Assembly: GCA_916610825.1 (NCBI GenBank)
Contig: OU744449.1
Coordinates: forward strand, 3,050,001-3,114,000
Source: Haliclystus octoradiatus
Lineage: Eukaryota > Cnidaria > Staurozoa > Stauromedusae > Haliclystidae
DNA: 64,000 nucleotides
Reading direction: 5' to 3'
The notes under the pieces are model-generated. The model was not told the origin of the DNA. It did no database searches and saw only the letters and a list, made by a program, of their open reading frames with translations. Below, one piece after another: positions 12,386 to 24,559 of this stretch; the stretch's first letter is position 1; each line of letters starts with the position of its first letter. The position numbers and the translations under genes were made by a program.

Positions 12386-14554
12386 CTAATTATCAGGTTT
12401 TGGCTTGGCTGATAGACCTCGTATAGACAAATCGTAAACGATTTCCTCAGTTTTTTTTAAATCGTATTTCAACGCATCATATCGTCTTCGTAGAGCATCG
12501 TTCTTCATATTGAGTAATCGAAATGCCATATCAAGATTCGATAAGAAGGAAGCAATTCTTCCTGGTCTATCATAATCACCAAATCTCACACAATTAACGG
12601 CCAATCGAGACTAAACAAATATAAAAAAAACAAGCACAAAATAATTTCAATCGTATACAGTCAAACCTGTTATAACAGTCACTTCTATACAGCGGCCACC
12701 TGTCCATAGTGGTCACTCTTGCAATGTCCAATATAGTATCTTCTATTGAATCAAACCTGTATATAAAGGCCACCTGTCTTTAGTGCCCAATTTATCTAGC
12801 TCTAGTAGCTGGCTGTTATAAACAGGTTTCACGGTAACTAAAAATAGAAATGAAAGGTACACAGCGGTCTAAAAAATATAGTAGTGCCTGTGATCTAATT
12901 TTCTCCTTTTGCTTGCAAGTTGTTTACGTTACTGATTGAAGGTGAATGATAACTGAAAGGATTATTTTAGTGAGAATAACATTAATTGAAAGATACTAAG
13001 AATTTATAACAGCTACTAAATCAGAAAAAGCTGCAATTGCAAATGCTGAAATTTGTGGAAATTCAAAAGTTGTGCCAGCTGTAGTTCTGCTGTTCTCAAA
13101 ATGTGCCTGCGACTGATGGTCCCAATTTCATTGACTTTGAGCAATGCGGCCACATCGCACTCCTCTACTTGTATGGCATCGTGTAATTACGAATATAGAT
13201 CACGCAATTAAAAGTAGGTCTATATAAATCATTTATAAGTGCAGAGTCAGTGCAGTGTTTAGGGATTTGAACTTTTATCCAAAAGGTTTTGGGTCAGGAA
13301 GGTTAGGAAATGCAATTATATCCAGCTAACCCAGTGCAAAAAGCTTCTAGCTCACCCGGAGATAAATATAGATGAATGAGAAATTGAGAACAAAATCAAT
13401 TTTTGCTGAATTTAAATGGAAAAATACAAATTCTAGAAATCAATAAGGTAGAAATGACTAATTATTCCCATCAAACGCTGAAAGAATGATCATATTCAAG
13501 ATTGGCATACAGATTTCAGTCTTTCTCATTAACATTGTTAGTTGGTTACTATATTACTTACAAGTTCACTTGCCAGTTGCAGAATACCAATTAAGAAATC
13601 ATCTAAATCAAGATGGAATCCATCCTTCCAGTGTGCTTTGACTACAAATCAAAGTAAAACAATGTCAATCAAATGTTTTTTATTGGTATATTGTCGATAA
13701 TTAAATACCATTCACTGTTTGATGACCTGAATTCAGAATGGGGGTTTCTCATGAAAAAATTACCTTTGTGTAAATGATTGATTGCGATGTAAAATAACTA
13801 GAAAAAATTGATTGGTCAAAGTCTGAAGCGGATCTTATAAGAAATAACGCTCATGTGCAGATCCTATTCCTGTCGAGAACGTTTCCAGATCGACTACAAG
13901 AATAGTTTTGTTCCAGATGCCGCTGTAAGACTTTCATGCATGAATTTGCATTTAATGGAGTCGTTCTGAACAGGTTAGGAAGCGTTTCGGAACGCATCAA
14001 CAGGATCCAATTATTGAACGCGTTCTTATTCTGTTTCAGGGGCCATTTTGAAGTCGATCTCTGATTAGTGATTAGAGCATAATAGGATTGGCACATGTAC
14101 ATAATAACGTATGAATCAGATCTAAAGGCTAAACCTTTTGCAAACACTGATAATATTCTAATATTCCTCAACATAAGCTAACAACATCAGTCGCAAAGAA
14201 GCTGTGAATAATGAATCTTTCAATACAATAGTAATCAATAATAATAAATTTATGTTTATCTGACAAGAGTATAAATTGGCTTAGCGTAATACTTACCACC
14301 TAGCATTTCTGCTGCCGTTTCTCGTGTAATCAAAATTTCTGAATCTAGGTATACAGTTAAAGAAGCCAGAAATACCAGCCTCTGTGTAACAAATTTCCAA
14401 TGATCACTGTACCTAACATTAAAATAAAAGTATGTAATAGTGAAACCTGTAAACAACAACGAGCTATAACAGGAAGATAAATTGACCACTATATGCAGGT
14501 GACCTTTATACACAGGGTTGATTCAGCAATAGTAATTCTATTTTGACAGAAGAC

Positions 14555-14588
<34 letters not shown>

Positions 14589-17500
14589 ATTTCCCTTTAT
14601 AAACAAGCAGAACTGCTTGAGGAGTGAGAATAATCATTATAAATTCATGTAAACTCTGCCTATCGATAGATATAACTTTGTAGAGTTTTGTATGAGATTA
14701 TATTTAATAGATGTTGACTCTACAAAGGTTGACATAGAAAGAGGGCGATTACATATTATAGTTGATTATTTGTGATTATTTACATGTAGAGATAAAAGGA
14801 AGTTACAATATATATAAGACAACAAACAAACCACAACATAGTCTACAATTTCAATGACTGAAATAACTTCTATCAATACGTATGTCATCATTTTCCAGGA
14901 CTACTGCAATGAATTTAACCAGGGTTTGACTGAAGGTAGAGCCATTTCAGCACTTTCTTCAAAATTGCCTTCTTTCACTTTGGCACATAAATCATAAAAT
15001 ATCACTTCTCTTTTCCATTTGTTGCGGATTTTAATCATCAGGTTAAACTGCACTTTTAAGTTATAACTCCTGTTAGAGGGGCAAAAAATGACAGGTGGGC
15101 TCAACACGCTCAGTGTCAAGGGCGTGTTTACACTGCGGTTGTTGTTCGTATGTTTACTGTGTCTAGAACCATGCTGAAACTTTAAATTGAAGCCATGCCG
15201 AAGCTATGACTAACATTGATATTTGAGTTACGCTTTGTCGGTCAATTTTTCCCTTTGAAACTTTTTCATGATATGTCCCATCAAACGTGATGCCTCGATA
15301 TAAATTTATAAATTTAATCTATTGTAACAACTAGGGTCTGCCAAAAGGCTTGGCCTTCTGGAATCCTAGAGGCATTTCAACATTGTCTTCTGAATTTTTT
15401 TGTTGATGTTTGACCAATAAATCATCAAAACATTCAATTTTCCTTTTCCCTCCCAAAAAGTATTCCAGCATTCCTACTTTTATCGGACCCTGGTAACAAA
15501 AATAGGCAAAAGTAAGTAATTGAGACGGTAATGCCCTACCGAAGGCACCCGTACCACTCCTCTATTTTAGGAGAGTGGCTCTTTTTGCTAAGAGCAATGA
15601 TGTTAAATACTCTTTATTGATCTCAGTCGTGACACTGCAGATCAATTTCAACAGATTTCATGGCAGATAGGTCTTGATTGTCAATGCACAACGATGCGCC
15701 GTAGCTACCCACAATGCAATTCCCTCTGGATTATTCCATCCGCCATCCTCAGATGGTACTCATTTGATGTTTTAGATAAAGTTAAGGCTGAGTTGACCTT
15801 CAGGGAATTTGGGCCACAGTCAATTAGAAATGATCAGATCTGAAGTTTGGTTGCTCTGCCATCTGAGTTAACCCTCCTATAAAATCCTCTAACAATAGGC
15901 TAGGCTATAGTACTCAGCCTTCAAAACGATCTAGATTAGAGAGACTAGTTTGTTTACACAACTAAATCAATGGAGTATGCAAAACATACCGGAAATATTG
16001 TTCGCTGGGGAAACTTTGTGAAATGCTATGATATTTCTCTTTCACCTGATCAAAGCATTCTTTGGATATACTACAGATCTTCTTGATCCCTTTAATAGAT
16101 AAATTTAATACATCAATGTGAAGTCATATAACATAAGAGAAAGTCAAATAAATAAATTTTAAGTTCAACATAGCTTAAAAACAACAATGAGCCAGAGAAT
16201 TTTTCTGTAAATCAAAGCAGCTTCATGCATTTAACGGAGATTGGCGAGTTATTATTATGAAGTATCTAATGCCTAACTGAGGAGAGAAAATATCTCATGC
16301 CTCGTCAATATCAGTCAATCTCCAGCTTCCGCTAACTTCACTGTGCTCCCTCTATCTACATTCGAGCATAGTTATCATTAACTTCATTTAGGAATTTCTG
16401 AAATTGGATTGGAAATTTTTGTAATTTACGTGGGACTTTCTGAAATTGAATTCAGGGAAAGGTCAGAATCTAAGGAAAAGGCTGACAGAGAATGAACCCC
16501 ACCAAATGCAATCATCGATCACAATGACAATTAGTATGTCCGTAGTAGAGTACCAGAGATAACAAGATTAAATCTAGATTAGAAATCTAGATTTTGCGCT
16601 GGCAATTCATCCATTATCAACAGCGTATAAATTGCTTAGTAGTGTAGGCCTACAAACTTTCCAATAGTGCATTGAATAAGTATATTGACTAGATGAATGA
16701 GCAAAAACAACTTCAATCGAAGTAATATTGTACTAGTACAGTTAGGTTCCTCATTGTCATGATAACTCACCTTCATTAGTTTTGCCACTGTGTATAACTT
16801 GCATTTTTGCAAGCATTTGCCTGGCTAGCTCTTCTAGCTGTCGAACTTTTTCTCTGATTTCCTAAGCAAGATATCAAGACATGTTAGTCAAGGACAACGT
16901 TGAGTATAATAAATTGTTTCAATCTGGGAACGTTATGGTTGGATGGATACATAGTGCAGGTGTAGGACATTCACTCGAAGCTCTCAACTAGATGTCTGAG
17001 AATCCAATTCGAATCAGAGTCTGATCCAATCTGACTGTTGGAAAGTGAAAGATTTCACAAGACACTTGGCAAATCAATTCATGTTGCACTATACAACTAA
17101 CGATGTGCTATGTAACTGTACTAAGTTCACAGAGTTTTAACAATAGTGACTTGAAGTTTTTATGAAGGTAGCTCGGATGACAGCGTAGCTCAACAGTTAG
17201 AGACTGGTTACCGGACATCCAGAGATTGTGGGTTCAACTCCCACACTTGTACAACCTTTTTTGCTTCACAACAATCTCCTAAATTTTAACAATGACCACC
17301 TTTTTCATGGATTTGAATTGTATTACTTATTTTCGGATAGAATTGGATCTGACTCCTCCCGGATGACTTATGCGACTTGGGGACATGTAGGCCTACCCTG
17401 TACGAATCTCGTAAAAGGCATCTGGATTGTGGCGCTTAAGGATTACTTGCTAAATGGCTAAACGTAACATGATATCGCCCATGCCAAGTTAGAAGAAAAA

Positions 17501-20500
17501 GACTCTTTTTTCGCAAGAAATCCGGCTCAAATTTCCTCACATTTATATGGACTGATGATATCTGCTCACCGCACAAAATTGAACTTCAATCTTTACATAC
17601 TGGTAGCTGTGAATAACGGCTTGTATATTTGGCCAGTAGACATTCGGACATATATGATAGGCTACACCTGCATTAGCCTGCTGAAGTAGTCTATGTCTCC
17701 AGTCTCAGTGCTCCAAGACCTGAGTCCGGCCAACAGTACTGCAGATTGGGTAAACGGAAAATTCAACTCGCGTCAGCTCTATTTAGTATCCAGTCTACTT
17801 TTTCAATGTTATCGACGCGGCTGCGTTTTCTGCGTATAGCTACTTGGCGTTTTAGTTGACGTTCATAACTTCATATTGAGCTTTTAATGATGGCGATGGC
17901 GGTTTAAACTTTGCAGTTTCCAGATTTTGTAAGAGTGAAATTGTTGGAAACACAATGTAAAATTGTTTGAAATGATGGAATCAGTACAGCTTCATATGCA
18001 ACAAAGTATTTATTTTTATGAAGAAGATATATTTAACTGAGATGAGATGGATAAGTGAAATATTCAAGTGAGTTTGTCTGAATTCGAACTGAGACGAGTT
18101 GACATGAGCCTAGCGCGAGTTGAGATTCTTTTCTTCGCTATTGGCGTTGATTTCTTCATATTCTAATTGCCCATTTTGCCTCAATAGCAAATTAAGCAAT
18201 ACCTTTGAGTCAGTTAGTTAGTTAATTTGTATGTGGGTAATATTGTGTAGATGTTTGTGCGATTTTATGGTCGCACACATCACTTCACACAACAAGCATA
18301 GGCCTATTATAATTTTCTAAGGGTTAGGCGAAATTCACAAGCTTTGTTAAGAAAACATCATCGTAAGAACATGATACATCATTATTTATCCAGAGCCTTC
18401 AAGTTTGAATTAATTATTTTTCCAAAGAGCAGAGACATTTGAGCTTAAGATCAATTTTGCTTCTTAAAAAGTCATTAACAGACACAACTGCCTCGGACTT
18501 TGCTGAAATACTCTCGGGAACTACGTAAATATAATAGTAAAACCAATTTAATATAACACAGTATCACACGTTTGAGGGCCATCCATCAAGTACTCAGAGA
18601 GTCAGAGTCAGACTGGACCCTCCCTGTATTCAGCAGTACACTTTCAAATAACCCGCCTACCTTTCATGTACGCCAGGCTACTTGCAAAGATTCCCCCTCT
18701 TCTCACTAGTCTCTGCTTTTGTTGTTGTGGTTTGAGCAAGCAAGGCAACAGATTCTTTAAAATTGCTGATTAAATTGCTTGAGATAGATTGTAGAGCTTT
18801 TGTTACTCTTCGTGTGCCTCCAGTGCCAAACCTTTTCAGGGACGATTTAAAGATACATCTGTAGGCCTACTGTGATGATTGGTACCCCTCCACCTTGTAC
18901 CCGCAACTGTACGCTTGTGATGTAATTTCCGAAATCTCCAATAACGAAATATCACCAGCAATCGTCTGCAAATTATTAGTGAAACGTAATTCTGTTGCCC
19001 CAAAACATTTCCAGGGAACACTCTTTCTTCTCAGGGGTGCAATCACCCTTCTCTGCAATCTGGTTTAGGCCTATTGATGACCGCTGATTATTTCACATTG
19101 AATTTACATCCTACACTATTTACATCCAGAAGCGGATAAAAATTGATATTTTTTATGATTCATAAGCCAAACCTCAACAGAAAATTCACATTTCTTATTT
19201 ATAAGAGCAATTACCGGAAGGCTATGATATTTCACATAAAACTAAATGCAAGAAGAAGTAGGCCTAATTCATCATTTATGCTTTTAAATACACCCTCAAA
19301 ACGTTTTATTAAATTTGACTCCTGCAACCTATTGTTTCCCGCTACATGAGATCAGACTTTTCATTAGATATTGAACAACATCATATTTTGGTTGTAATCA
19401 TATTCCAAGTTCTTTCAAAATTTCTGACGGAATTTATAGAGAGAGCGCTGGATTTTTTCATGAAATGTATCGTTAAGTTTTATTATTGACTTTCCTTCCA
19501 TGCAAAGTTGTTGCTGTTGCCCAATTTTTTTTGGTTTAAAGGATATTTCTTTGCAAAAGTATGTCTTGGAAGCCATTATCAGATTGGTATCAATTTTGCA
19601 GCATCTTTTAGCATGCATTAAAGATGTTGTCATTGAGGCGACCATCATCCATTTCAATTAGCTATCAAAAAAGACATAACTAAGTTAATGATCTGTACAT
19701 TCTACACATCACACATGTCACAAGAAACATAACAGACCAAATGGTTACTCCTGTGAGAGATTGTTACAAATTCAACTTGATAATGTAGTACCTTCCTTTC
19801 ATGCATCGATAATACATGTATGCGATTCATGTTGAATGGATTTCTGATACCTGTAATGCAGTTGAGCAAATTTACACCTCGCTGGAAAGCTTCAGATTCA
19901 GGTTTTCACATCTGCAAATGACACTTGATTGTTTCATTGTTAACATAGTGTTATATTCAAGCTTTCTAGCAAAATTTGGCCCTCCCTGTAAGCAGCAGTA
20001 CATTTTCAAATGACCCCTGGAGGCTATCTGTTGTTTCTACTTATTCTATTTATCCACTCTCGACATCCTTGTTGGGCCAATTTCTTATGTAAATTATTCT
20101 TGGTTAGTGTGGATAGATTAATGTTGCAAATTTTCGAATTTCAGGAGAAGTCAACTGCGTAGCCTCCAGATGTCGCTATGGTGTATTCTAGATTATTATG
20201 TGTGTCATTAGTTGGGTCTGTTCTAAGTTTATGATATACAACTATTGATTATAAGATTATTGACTGTATAATATTTGCTGCTTATATTTGATCATTATTT
20301 AATGGAGTGTGTTTCAAATGCATCACTTGCTACAAATTATCATTCGACTAATATATATTTTTTGTTCATATTCACTTGTATTTGAAATAATAGCTAGATA
20401 TAATATTTGAAATGAAATTCTATGGTACAGTTATAAATGTTTGGAGGTCATAGTTTTCAAAGTTACAATTCTTTGTTGCCCTTCAGAAAATTGAGATCAT

Positions 20501-22879
20501 TTTTAGATTTTGTTGTTGTTTTGTTTCCCAATTTTTTCAGGGGCCGTTTGCCCGTTTCAGGATTTTTTCAAGGGCTGTTCTCATAAAAAATTCCCCAAGT
20601 CCCGTTAATAGAGAGGCCATTCCATTATTTCCATTTTTAAAAGAATGACGAAAGTGTTCCTTTAGCTCAATATATTGATTAACTAGCTGTTTATGGATTC
20701 TATGGTAGCAGGAATTACCATTACAAGTATGTTATTAGAATAAATCTTATGAAGGTCCTTGACATTTCCTGTTTAGACAACACACTTTTAAAGGATAATT
20801 CAATGAGTACATCAAGTCACATGGTACATGGGTACAGCATTGTCATGGCTGCAATAGACAGGTGGTTGCTGTACAGAGGTGCCAAAATTGGGAAAATACA
20901 AAATACTTTTTGAGATTCATCCCTTGCAAGTAGTCTTCTTACTAGCCTACTGTATTTCATATTTAATTTGTATGCTGCAGAGATGGATCTGTATATGACT
21001 GACTGCTTACTTACTTTGCAAACTTTTGGTTTGGGCTGTGATTTCCCATGCTGGCAGACATACACCTTCCGATTCAAAGCTATATACGGTACGTCATTGT
21101 TCTACATAATATGAATTTTCACATCAGATAGTTCTGAGATGTAAGAAATTCCTTAATTGAGATGATTTCTCACAAGTAACAAGACATTCCCAAAGTAATT
21201 TTGTTGTTTGCATTTTTACAGTTGTTTAATTGTCATACTTGTTTTTCCAAAACTCTTCCAAAACCCTTCTAGCAGTATTCCACACTACAAAAGTTGTTGT
21301 TGTTGCCAAGCTGAAATGCCTGATAAAGTTTTCAGCTGCATCTAGGTCTATCGCTGTCCCGCTTGACTTGGTATCTTGTCTTGAAGACAGAGATTCCCAT
21401 GCTGCTTGAGGTTTAATACTGGTTTGTTCTATTTGACCAGATTCTATTATGATGGGATTACGTTCCAGTTCCAGAGTACTGACTTCTTCTTCTTCCAATT
21501 TTTCAACTGATGCTATTACTGGATCCATTTCAAATTATTAATCAAAATCCGTGATCCATGTTAAAACGAACAATGAAAGGATTGATCTCTTTGATCTGAC
21601 GACACATGTGATGTGAATCATATTTCCCGCCAAAAAACATGGATTTCTTTCATAATTTACGTTTTATGTGAAGATATTATTACGGTTAATATTATTACTG
21701 AACAGTAAAGGAACATCATCTAAACTTTTCGCAAATTTTTTTTGGGATTTTTGTTCTGCAATTCTTCGGCATGTTTATTCAAAATGACTCTCAACTCGTG
21801 TCAGCCTTAATTCAACTTGTATCAGCTTCATAAAAACATATCAAAATAGCAGCCAATTTCATCGCTCTGGATGCTTTCTTATAGGGCATAAATGATCCAA
21901 ACTGATGTAAAATGATGCTGTAAGACTTTGATGGGTTTTCTTGGTATATCGTAAGCATAAACAACAAACTACTTCTGTTCTTTTTATATTTCTATACTAT
22001 CAACTCGTGTGAGCCTCAATTCAACTTGTATCAGCTTCATAAAAACATATCAACATCACAGCTAACATCATCGCTCTGGATGCATACATTATTGCGCTTG
22101 CCTCGCAAAATATGTTATCCTACATATTCCCCTTTTAATTTTGATGAGCAATGAAGTCAAGGCAATCGTGAAAGCTTATATGTTGCAGCACGCTTGCAGT
22201 TACTAAACCACGAGACAAACGCCATTACTGAATGCGATTAAGTTGACGATAGACGCAAAAGCAACATTACGTGGAAACATAACCGCGCTCGTACTATTGA
22301 AAAAGTAGAGAGGATACTAAATAGAGCTGACGCGAGTTGAATTTTCCGCTTACCTGCAGATTGTCAGACAGATTTCAATTTGAGAAAGAGAGGCTGGGGA
22401 GAGACTAGAGAGTTGAAGATGAAGTAAGAGACTGCGAGAGAAATGACATGTCCAGACATGAGACACCATAAGGTCACTTTAAGCTGATCATCAGGTGGTT
22501 TGTTTCGATCAACTGTAAGACATAGGATCCGTATCTTATAGGATACGGATGAATTTTTGTAGTGTAGTAACTAGTTGAAATAAATCCCCTGATGATCACC
22601 TTATGCCTATGTTGTGAAACAACTTGAAGTACTTAGCGTATTATAGCGTAGGTCCGTCTATTTATCTATTAAATTCTAGCATGTTTCATTTTTGACTCTC
22701 GTGAGAGTCTCATTCATGGTCTCATTCTATGCAATTCTATGGGGACAATATATTTCGAAAAATAAAACAGTTTGTAACTTGTTAGTTCTTTTTACCTCTC
22801 TGACTTTTTGTTCATCCTCAATATACGTTTGGAATGAAGCAAACGTTTCTTGTAATGATTCTTCCACGTGCTCAGCCAT
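12386..22879 (-). CDS. TSN: translin, complete, six coding exons
   Basis: RNA/ssDNA-binding subunit of the translin-TRAX (C3PO) complex, which acts in small-RNA and tRNA-fragment processing. Exons in transcription order: 22879-22796, 16861-16771, 16089-15990, 14412-14297, 13641-13562, 12610-12386. All boundaries are GT-AG and phases are consistent. The total is 231 residues, against 228 in human. The product starts MAEHVEESLQETFASF. Family landmarks are EIREKVRQLEELAR, FPSEQYFRYSDHWKF, TQRLVFLASLTVYLDSE, LITRETAAEMLG, GFHLDLDDFLIGILQLASEL, GDYDRPGRIASFLSNLDMAF, FRLLNMKNDALRRRYD and the C-terminal VYDLSIRG. Intron 1 is 5.9 kb and repeat rich. In this family catalysis belongs to the TRAX partner, so no nuclease residues are expected here. 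The ATG is the first in frame, and the first-exon match to known translins supports it. Confidence 0.96.
12658..12834 (-). mobile_element. 177-bp family A MITE, full length
   Basis: Starts CAGTCAAACCTGTTATAACA after TA and ends AACAGGTTTCACGG before TA; 177 bp. It lies in the last intron of translin, 48 bp from the terminal exon. Confidence 0.87.
14438..14585 (+). mobile_element. truncated family A MITE followed by an (AT)n run
   Basis: 14438-14557 follows the left two thirds of family A (GTGAAACCTGT, GATAAATTGACCACTATA, TTGATTCA). It then breaks off into an AT dinucleotide run at about 14559-14585. The element starts 26 bp past the 3' splice site side of translin exon 4. Confidence 0.55.
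15332..15492. mobile_element. short hAT-like MITE (161 bp) with near-perfect 8-bp TSD
   Basis: Left end TAGGGTCTGCCAAAAGG, right end TTTTATCGGACCCTG. Flanked by GTAACAAC (15324-15331) and GTAACAAA (15493-15500), a 7 of 8 match. Its internal sequence is a small version of the same family seen at 48125 and 59606. Translin intron 3. Confidence 0.75.
15514..15880 (-). mobile_element. tRNA-derived SINE, near full length
   Basis: Colinear with 42368-42736 and with the split copy at 1669/3454. The minus-strand head reads AACTCAGATGGCAGAGCAACC; the body contains ACAGATTTCATGGCAGATAG on the + strand. It starts about 20 bp after the end of the hAT-like MITE at 15492. Translin intron 3. Confidence 0.75.
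17174..17252 (+). repeat. tRNA-like pseudogene or SINE head
   Basis: Contains an A-box-like GCGTAGCTCAACAGTTAGAG and a B-box-like GTGGGTTCAACTCCCAC at tRNA spacing, with a T-run shortly after. The ends do not pair as a 7-bp acceptor stem, so a working tRNA gene is unlikely. Translin intron 1. Confidence 0.45.
17735..17835 (+). repeat. dispersed repeat, inverted partner at 22255-22345
   Basis: Shares CTGCAGATTG, GGAAAATTCAACTCGCG, CAGCTCTATTTAGTATCC and CTACTTTTTCAAT with the reverse complement of 22255-22345. The two copies face each other 4.4 kb apart within translin intron 1. The shared stretch is about 90 bp. Confidence 0.65.
20845..20885 (+). repeat. short family A MITE fragment
   Basis: Matches the family A right half (GCAATAGACAGGTGGTTGCTG, then TACAGAGGTG) and then diverges. 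No terminus is preserved. Confidence 0.35.
21226..21528 (-). CDS. intronless 100-codon ORF nested in translin intron 1
   Basis: A complete frame from ATG at 21528 to TAA, with an in-frame stop three codons upstream and a good initiation context (purine at -3, G at +4). An ATTAAA hexamer overlaps the stop region. The product starts MDPVIASVEKLEEEEVS, is acidic in its first 40 residues, and has a C-terminal half with a mildly hydrophobic or amphipathic segment (FSLATTTTFVVWNTARRVL) ending in EEFWKNKYDN. No signal peptide or domain is recognised. Most other ORFs of this size here are AT-rich low-complexity or repeat-derived; this one has balanced composition and overlaps no repeat I can see. It could be a small nested gene, a retrocopy or chance. 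Confidence 0.4.
   Translation of the reverse strand: MDPVIASVEKLEEEEVSTLELERNPIIIESGQIEQTSIKPQAAWESLSSRQDTKSSGTAIDLDAAENFIRHFSLATTTTFVVWNTARRVLEEFWKNKYDN
21788..22090 (+). repeat. pair of direct repeats of about 90 bp
   Basis: 21788-21878 and 22002-22086 share CAACTCGTGT, AATTCAACTTGTATCAGC, TTCATAAAAACATATCAA and ATCGCTCTGGATGC. The motif ATTCAACTCG also links this cluster to 17735 and 22330, suggesting one decayed element family in translin intron 1. Confidence 0.55.
22255..22345 (-). repeat. inverted partner of the repeat at 17735
   Basis: The reverse complement matches 17735-17835 over about 90 bp, including GCTCTATTTAGTATCC and AATTCAACTCGCG. Confidence 0.6.
22500..22610. repeat. imperfect foldback with an inner palindrome
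   Basis: Outer arms ATAAGGTCACTTTAAGCTGATCATCAGG and CCTGATGATCACCTTAT (the left arm carries extra bases). Inside lies a tight hairpin, ATCCGTATC-TTATA-GGATACGGAT, at about 22527-22552. No coding capacity. It sits just downstream of translin exon 1. Confidence 0.5.
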
Positions 22880-23162
22880 TTTGAAAATTAAATTATCAAA
22901 CTAACAAAAAAACGCAAAAAAATAACCAGCCTCTATTCCAAAAAGTTTTGATTTTCTCAAAACATTTTGAGAGCATTTAGATTTTCTGATTTGCAACATA
23001 ATTTGTAAAAATTTCATTTCTGAGTTTATACATATTTTTCAACATAAATTACCGGTTTTTAATGACTATACTATAGTGTATATTCACTATGTTGCTTGCC
23101 TTATTGAGTTTTTGATTAAAATGAGTCATCAACTATGCCTTTCTTACGAATTTATTCATTCA

Positions 23163-23370
23163 TCGAAACCTGTATAACGGTCACCTCTTGTAGCGACCAC
23201 GTGTCTTATAATGGCAATAACATTTTTAGTACTAAAAAAAATAAATTTTAGTACTGCATGTTTTATATATTGAAAACAGTACTATATTGAATCAGCCATT
23301 TGTATAAAGACCACCGGTCCATAGTGGTCAATTTATCTATATTTTTTTTAGTAAATGACTGTTATGTAGG
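23163..23370 (-). mobile_element. decayed family A MITE, cut by the solo LTR
   Basis: Follows the minus-orientation family A consensus with small insertions: GAAACCTGTATAACGGTCAC at the left, then ACCGGTCCATAGTGGTCAAT and GACTGTTATGTAGG. The LTR begins at 23371, where the right end should be. Confidence 0.6.
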
Positions 23371-23740
23371 TGTTTGGGCGAAAACTGTACTCATTCTCAC
23401 TTATTATAAGTAACTATTTAAAACATTTCAATAGCCTCGTTTAGTAAGAAGTTAGCCTCCTTTTATGTAAGCACGCATAATATTGTAATAATTAACCTTT
23501 TGTAGTGACGTAATAATGTAGTATAAATAGTTCGATTTTGTATTAGTTAGTCAGTTATGCCAAGCTACGCCAAGTTATGCGGTAGTTTTGTAGAGTGTTG
23601 AGCTAACTCCTCATTAGAGTAAAGTAAAGTAAAGTAAAGTAAAGTAAGATTGGTTGTGTTCATTTGTGTGGTTCAATGCTTGATCTTTTGAGTTTAAATA
23701 CACTCTTATATTATAAATACAGTCCTCATTCGTAAGAACA
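23371..23740 (+). mobile_element. solo LTR, 370 bp, 5-bp TSD
   Basis: Begins TGTTTGGGCG and ends CGTAAGAACA (TG...CA). It is flanked by GTAGG on both sides (23366-23370 and 23741-23745). A TATA-like TATAAATA sits at 23522-23529. No internal retrotransposon sequence follows, so it is most simply a solo LTR left by recombination. TG/CA ends with a 5-bp duplication fit Gypsy or BEL families; which one cannot be said without the interior. Orientation is from the TATA motif. Confidence 0.75.
23619..23647 (+). repeat. (TAAAG)n microsatellite
   Basis: Five to six tandem TAAAG units inside the solo LTR. Confidence 0.8.
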
Positions 23741-24559
23741 GTAGGACGAGATTCAAATGAAAAAATATTCATTAAACAATCCCTTGAGGCAATCTGTTTT
23801 GAAGATGCAACAGCGTGTAGCGAACATTGGTCATTTTTGCTCCTCGATTACTTAAAGGGAGTAAAATAAAAGTTAGTATTATAAGGTTTTAATTTAGCAA
23901 AGGATATTATACGAGTTTGATTATACATCAACATTTAAACCTCAGGAATTTGTTTGTTTATTTTTAACTTTGTCATATGTAATAAGTTATAAGATGAATT
24001 ATATATATTACAGTAATGTCTCACACAAACTACAATCTATATAAATAATATTTTATTGAATATTTATTACATTTTACTATACAGTAATATCTTTACGATT
24101 CCCTGAACCAAAAAACAACATATTTATATCTTAATTTAATAATAAATAAATAGTACGTAAATTTATAATTTTCTATGTACGATTGTATTAATTAATACAT
24201 TCCAACCACAACTTGCGTTTGTTGTTTACAATATTTATAAGAATTTTTTTTTTCACAATGAATGAAAGAACTTAACTGTGTCATTGGCTAATGATATGTT
24301 ACTATGTATATCAGTGTCCTATAGTCACTTATCGAGAGCGTTATACATTATACCACATACAAATACAACATTGCTTATAGACAGCGAATGTTGTTATGAT
24401 GATGGTCTACAACACAAACACAGCACTATTGTGTTTTAATTCAAAGCTTATAAACAAGCAATTTTTATTTTTACAATGTAAAGTTATTTGCTATATATTT
24501 ATAGAAATATGGAGAAAACAAAATGTCAACTTCAAGTCTATGATAACATAATATCCATT

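Larger units (their letters stand above)
22880..24559. other. intergenic region upstream of translin
   Basis: Lies between the translin start and the 3' end of the C2-domain gene (same strand). It holds the translin 5' flank, a decayed family A MITE, a solo LTR, a (TAAAG)n run and AT-rich sequence. A minus-strand AATAAA at about 24464-24469, about 90 nt past the C2-gene stop, is a candidate poly(A) signal. No gene is seen. Confidence 0.55.

Noticed and set aside
13851..14174. 107-codon minus-strand frame in a translin intron
   Set aside because: It lies between translin exons 13562-13641 and 14297-14412, whose phases join directly; no domain is recognised.
17174..17252. Functional tRNA gene
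   Set aside because: A and B boxes are visible, but the acceptor stem does not pair, so it is kept only as a tRNA-like relic.
22580..22625. Another hammerhead (CTGATGA followed by GAAAC)
   Set aside because: The spacing between the motifs is long, helix III has only two pairs, and the bases flanking the core cannot form helix I.
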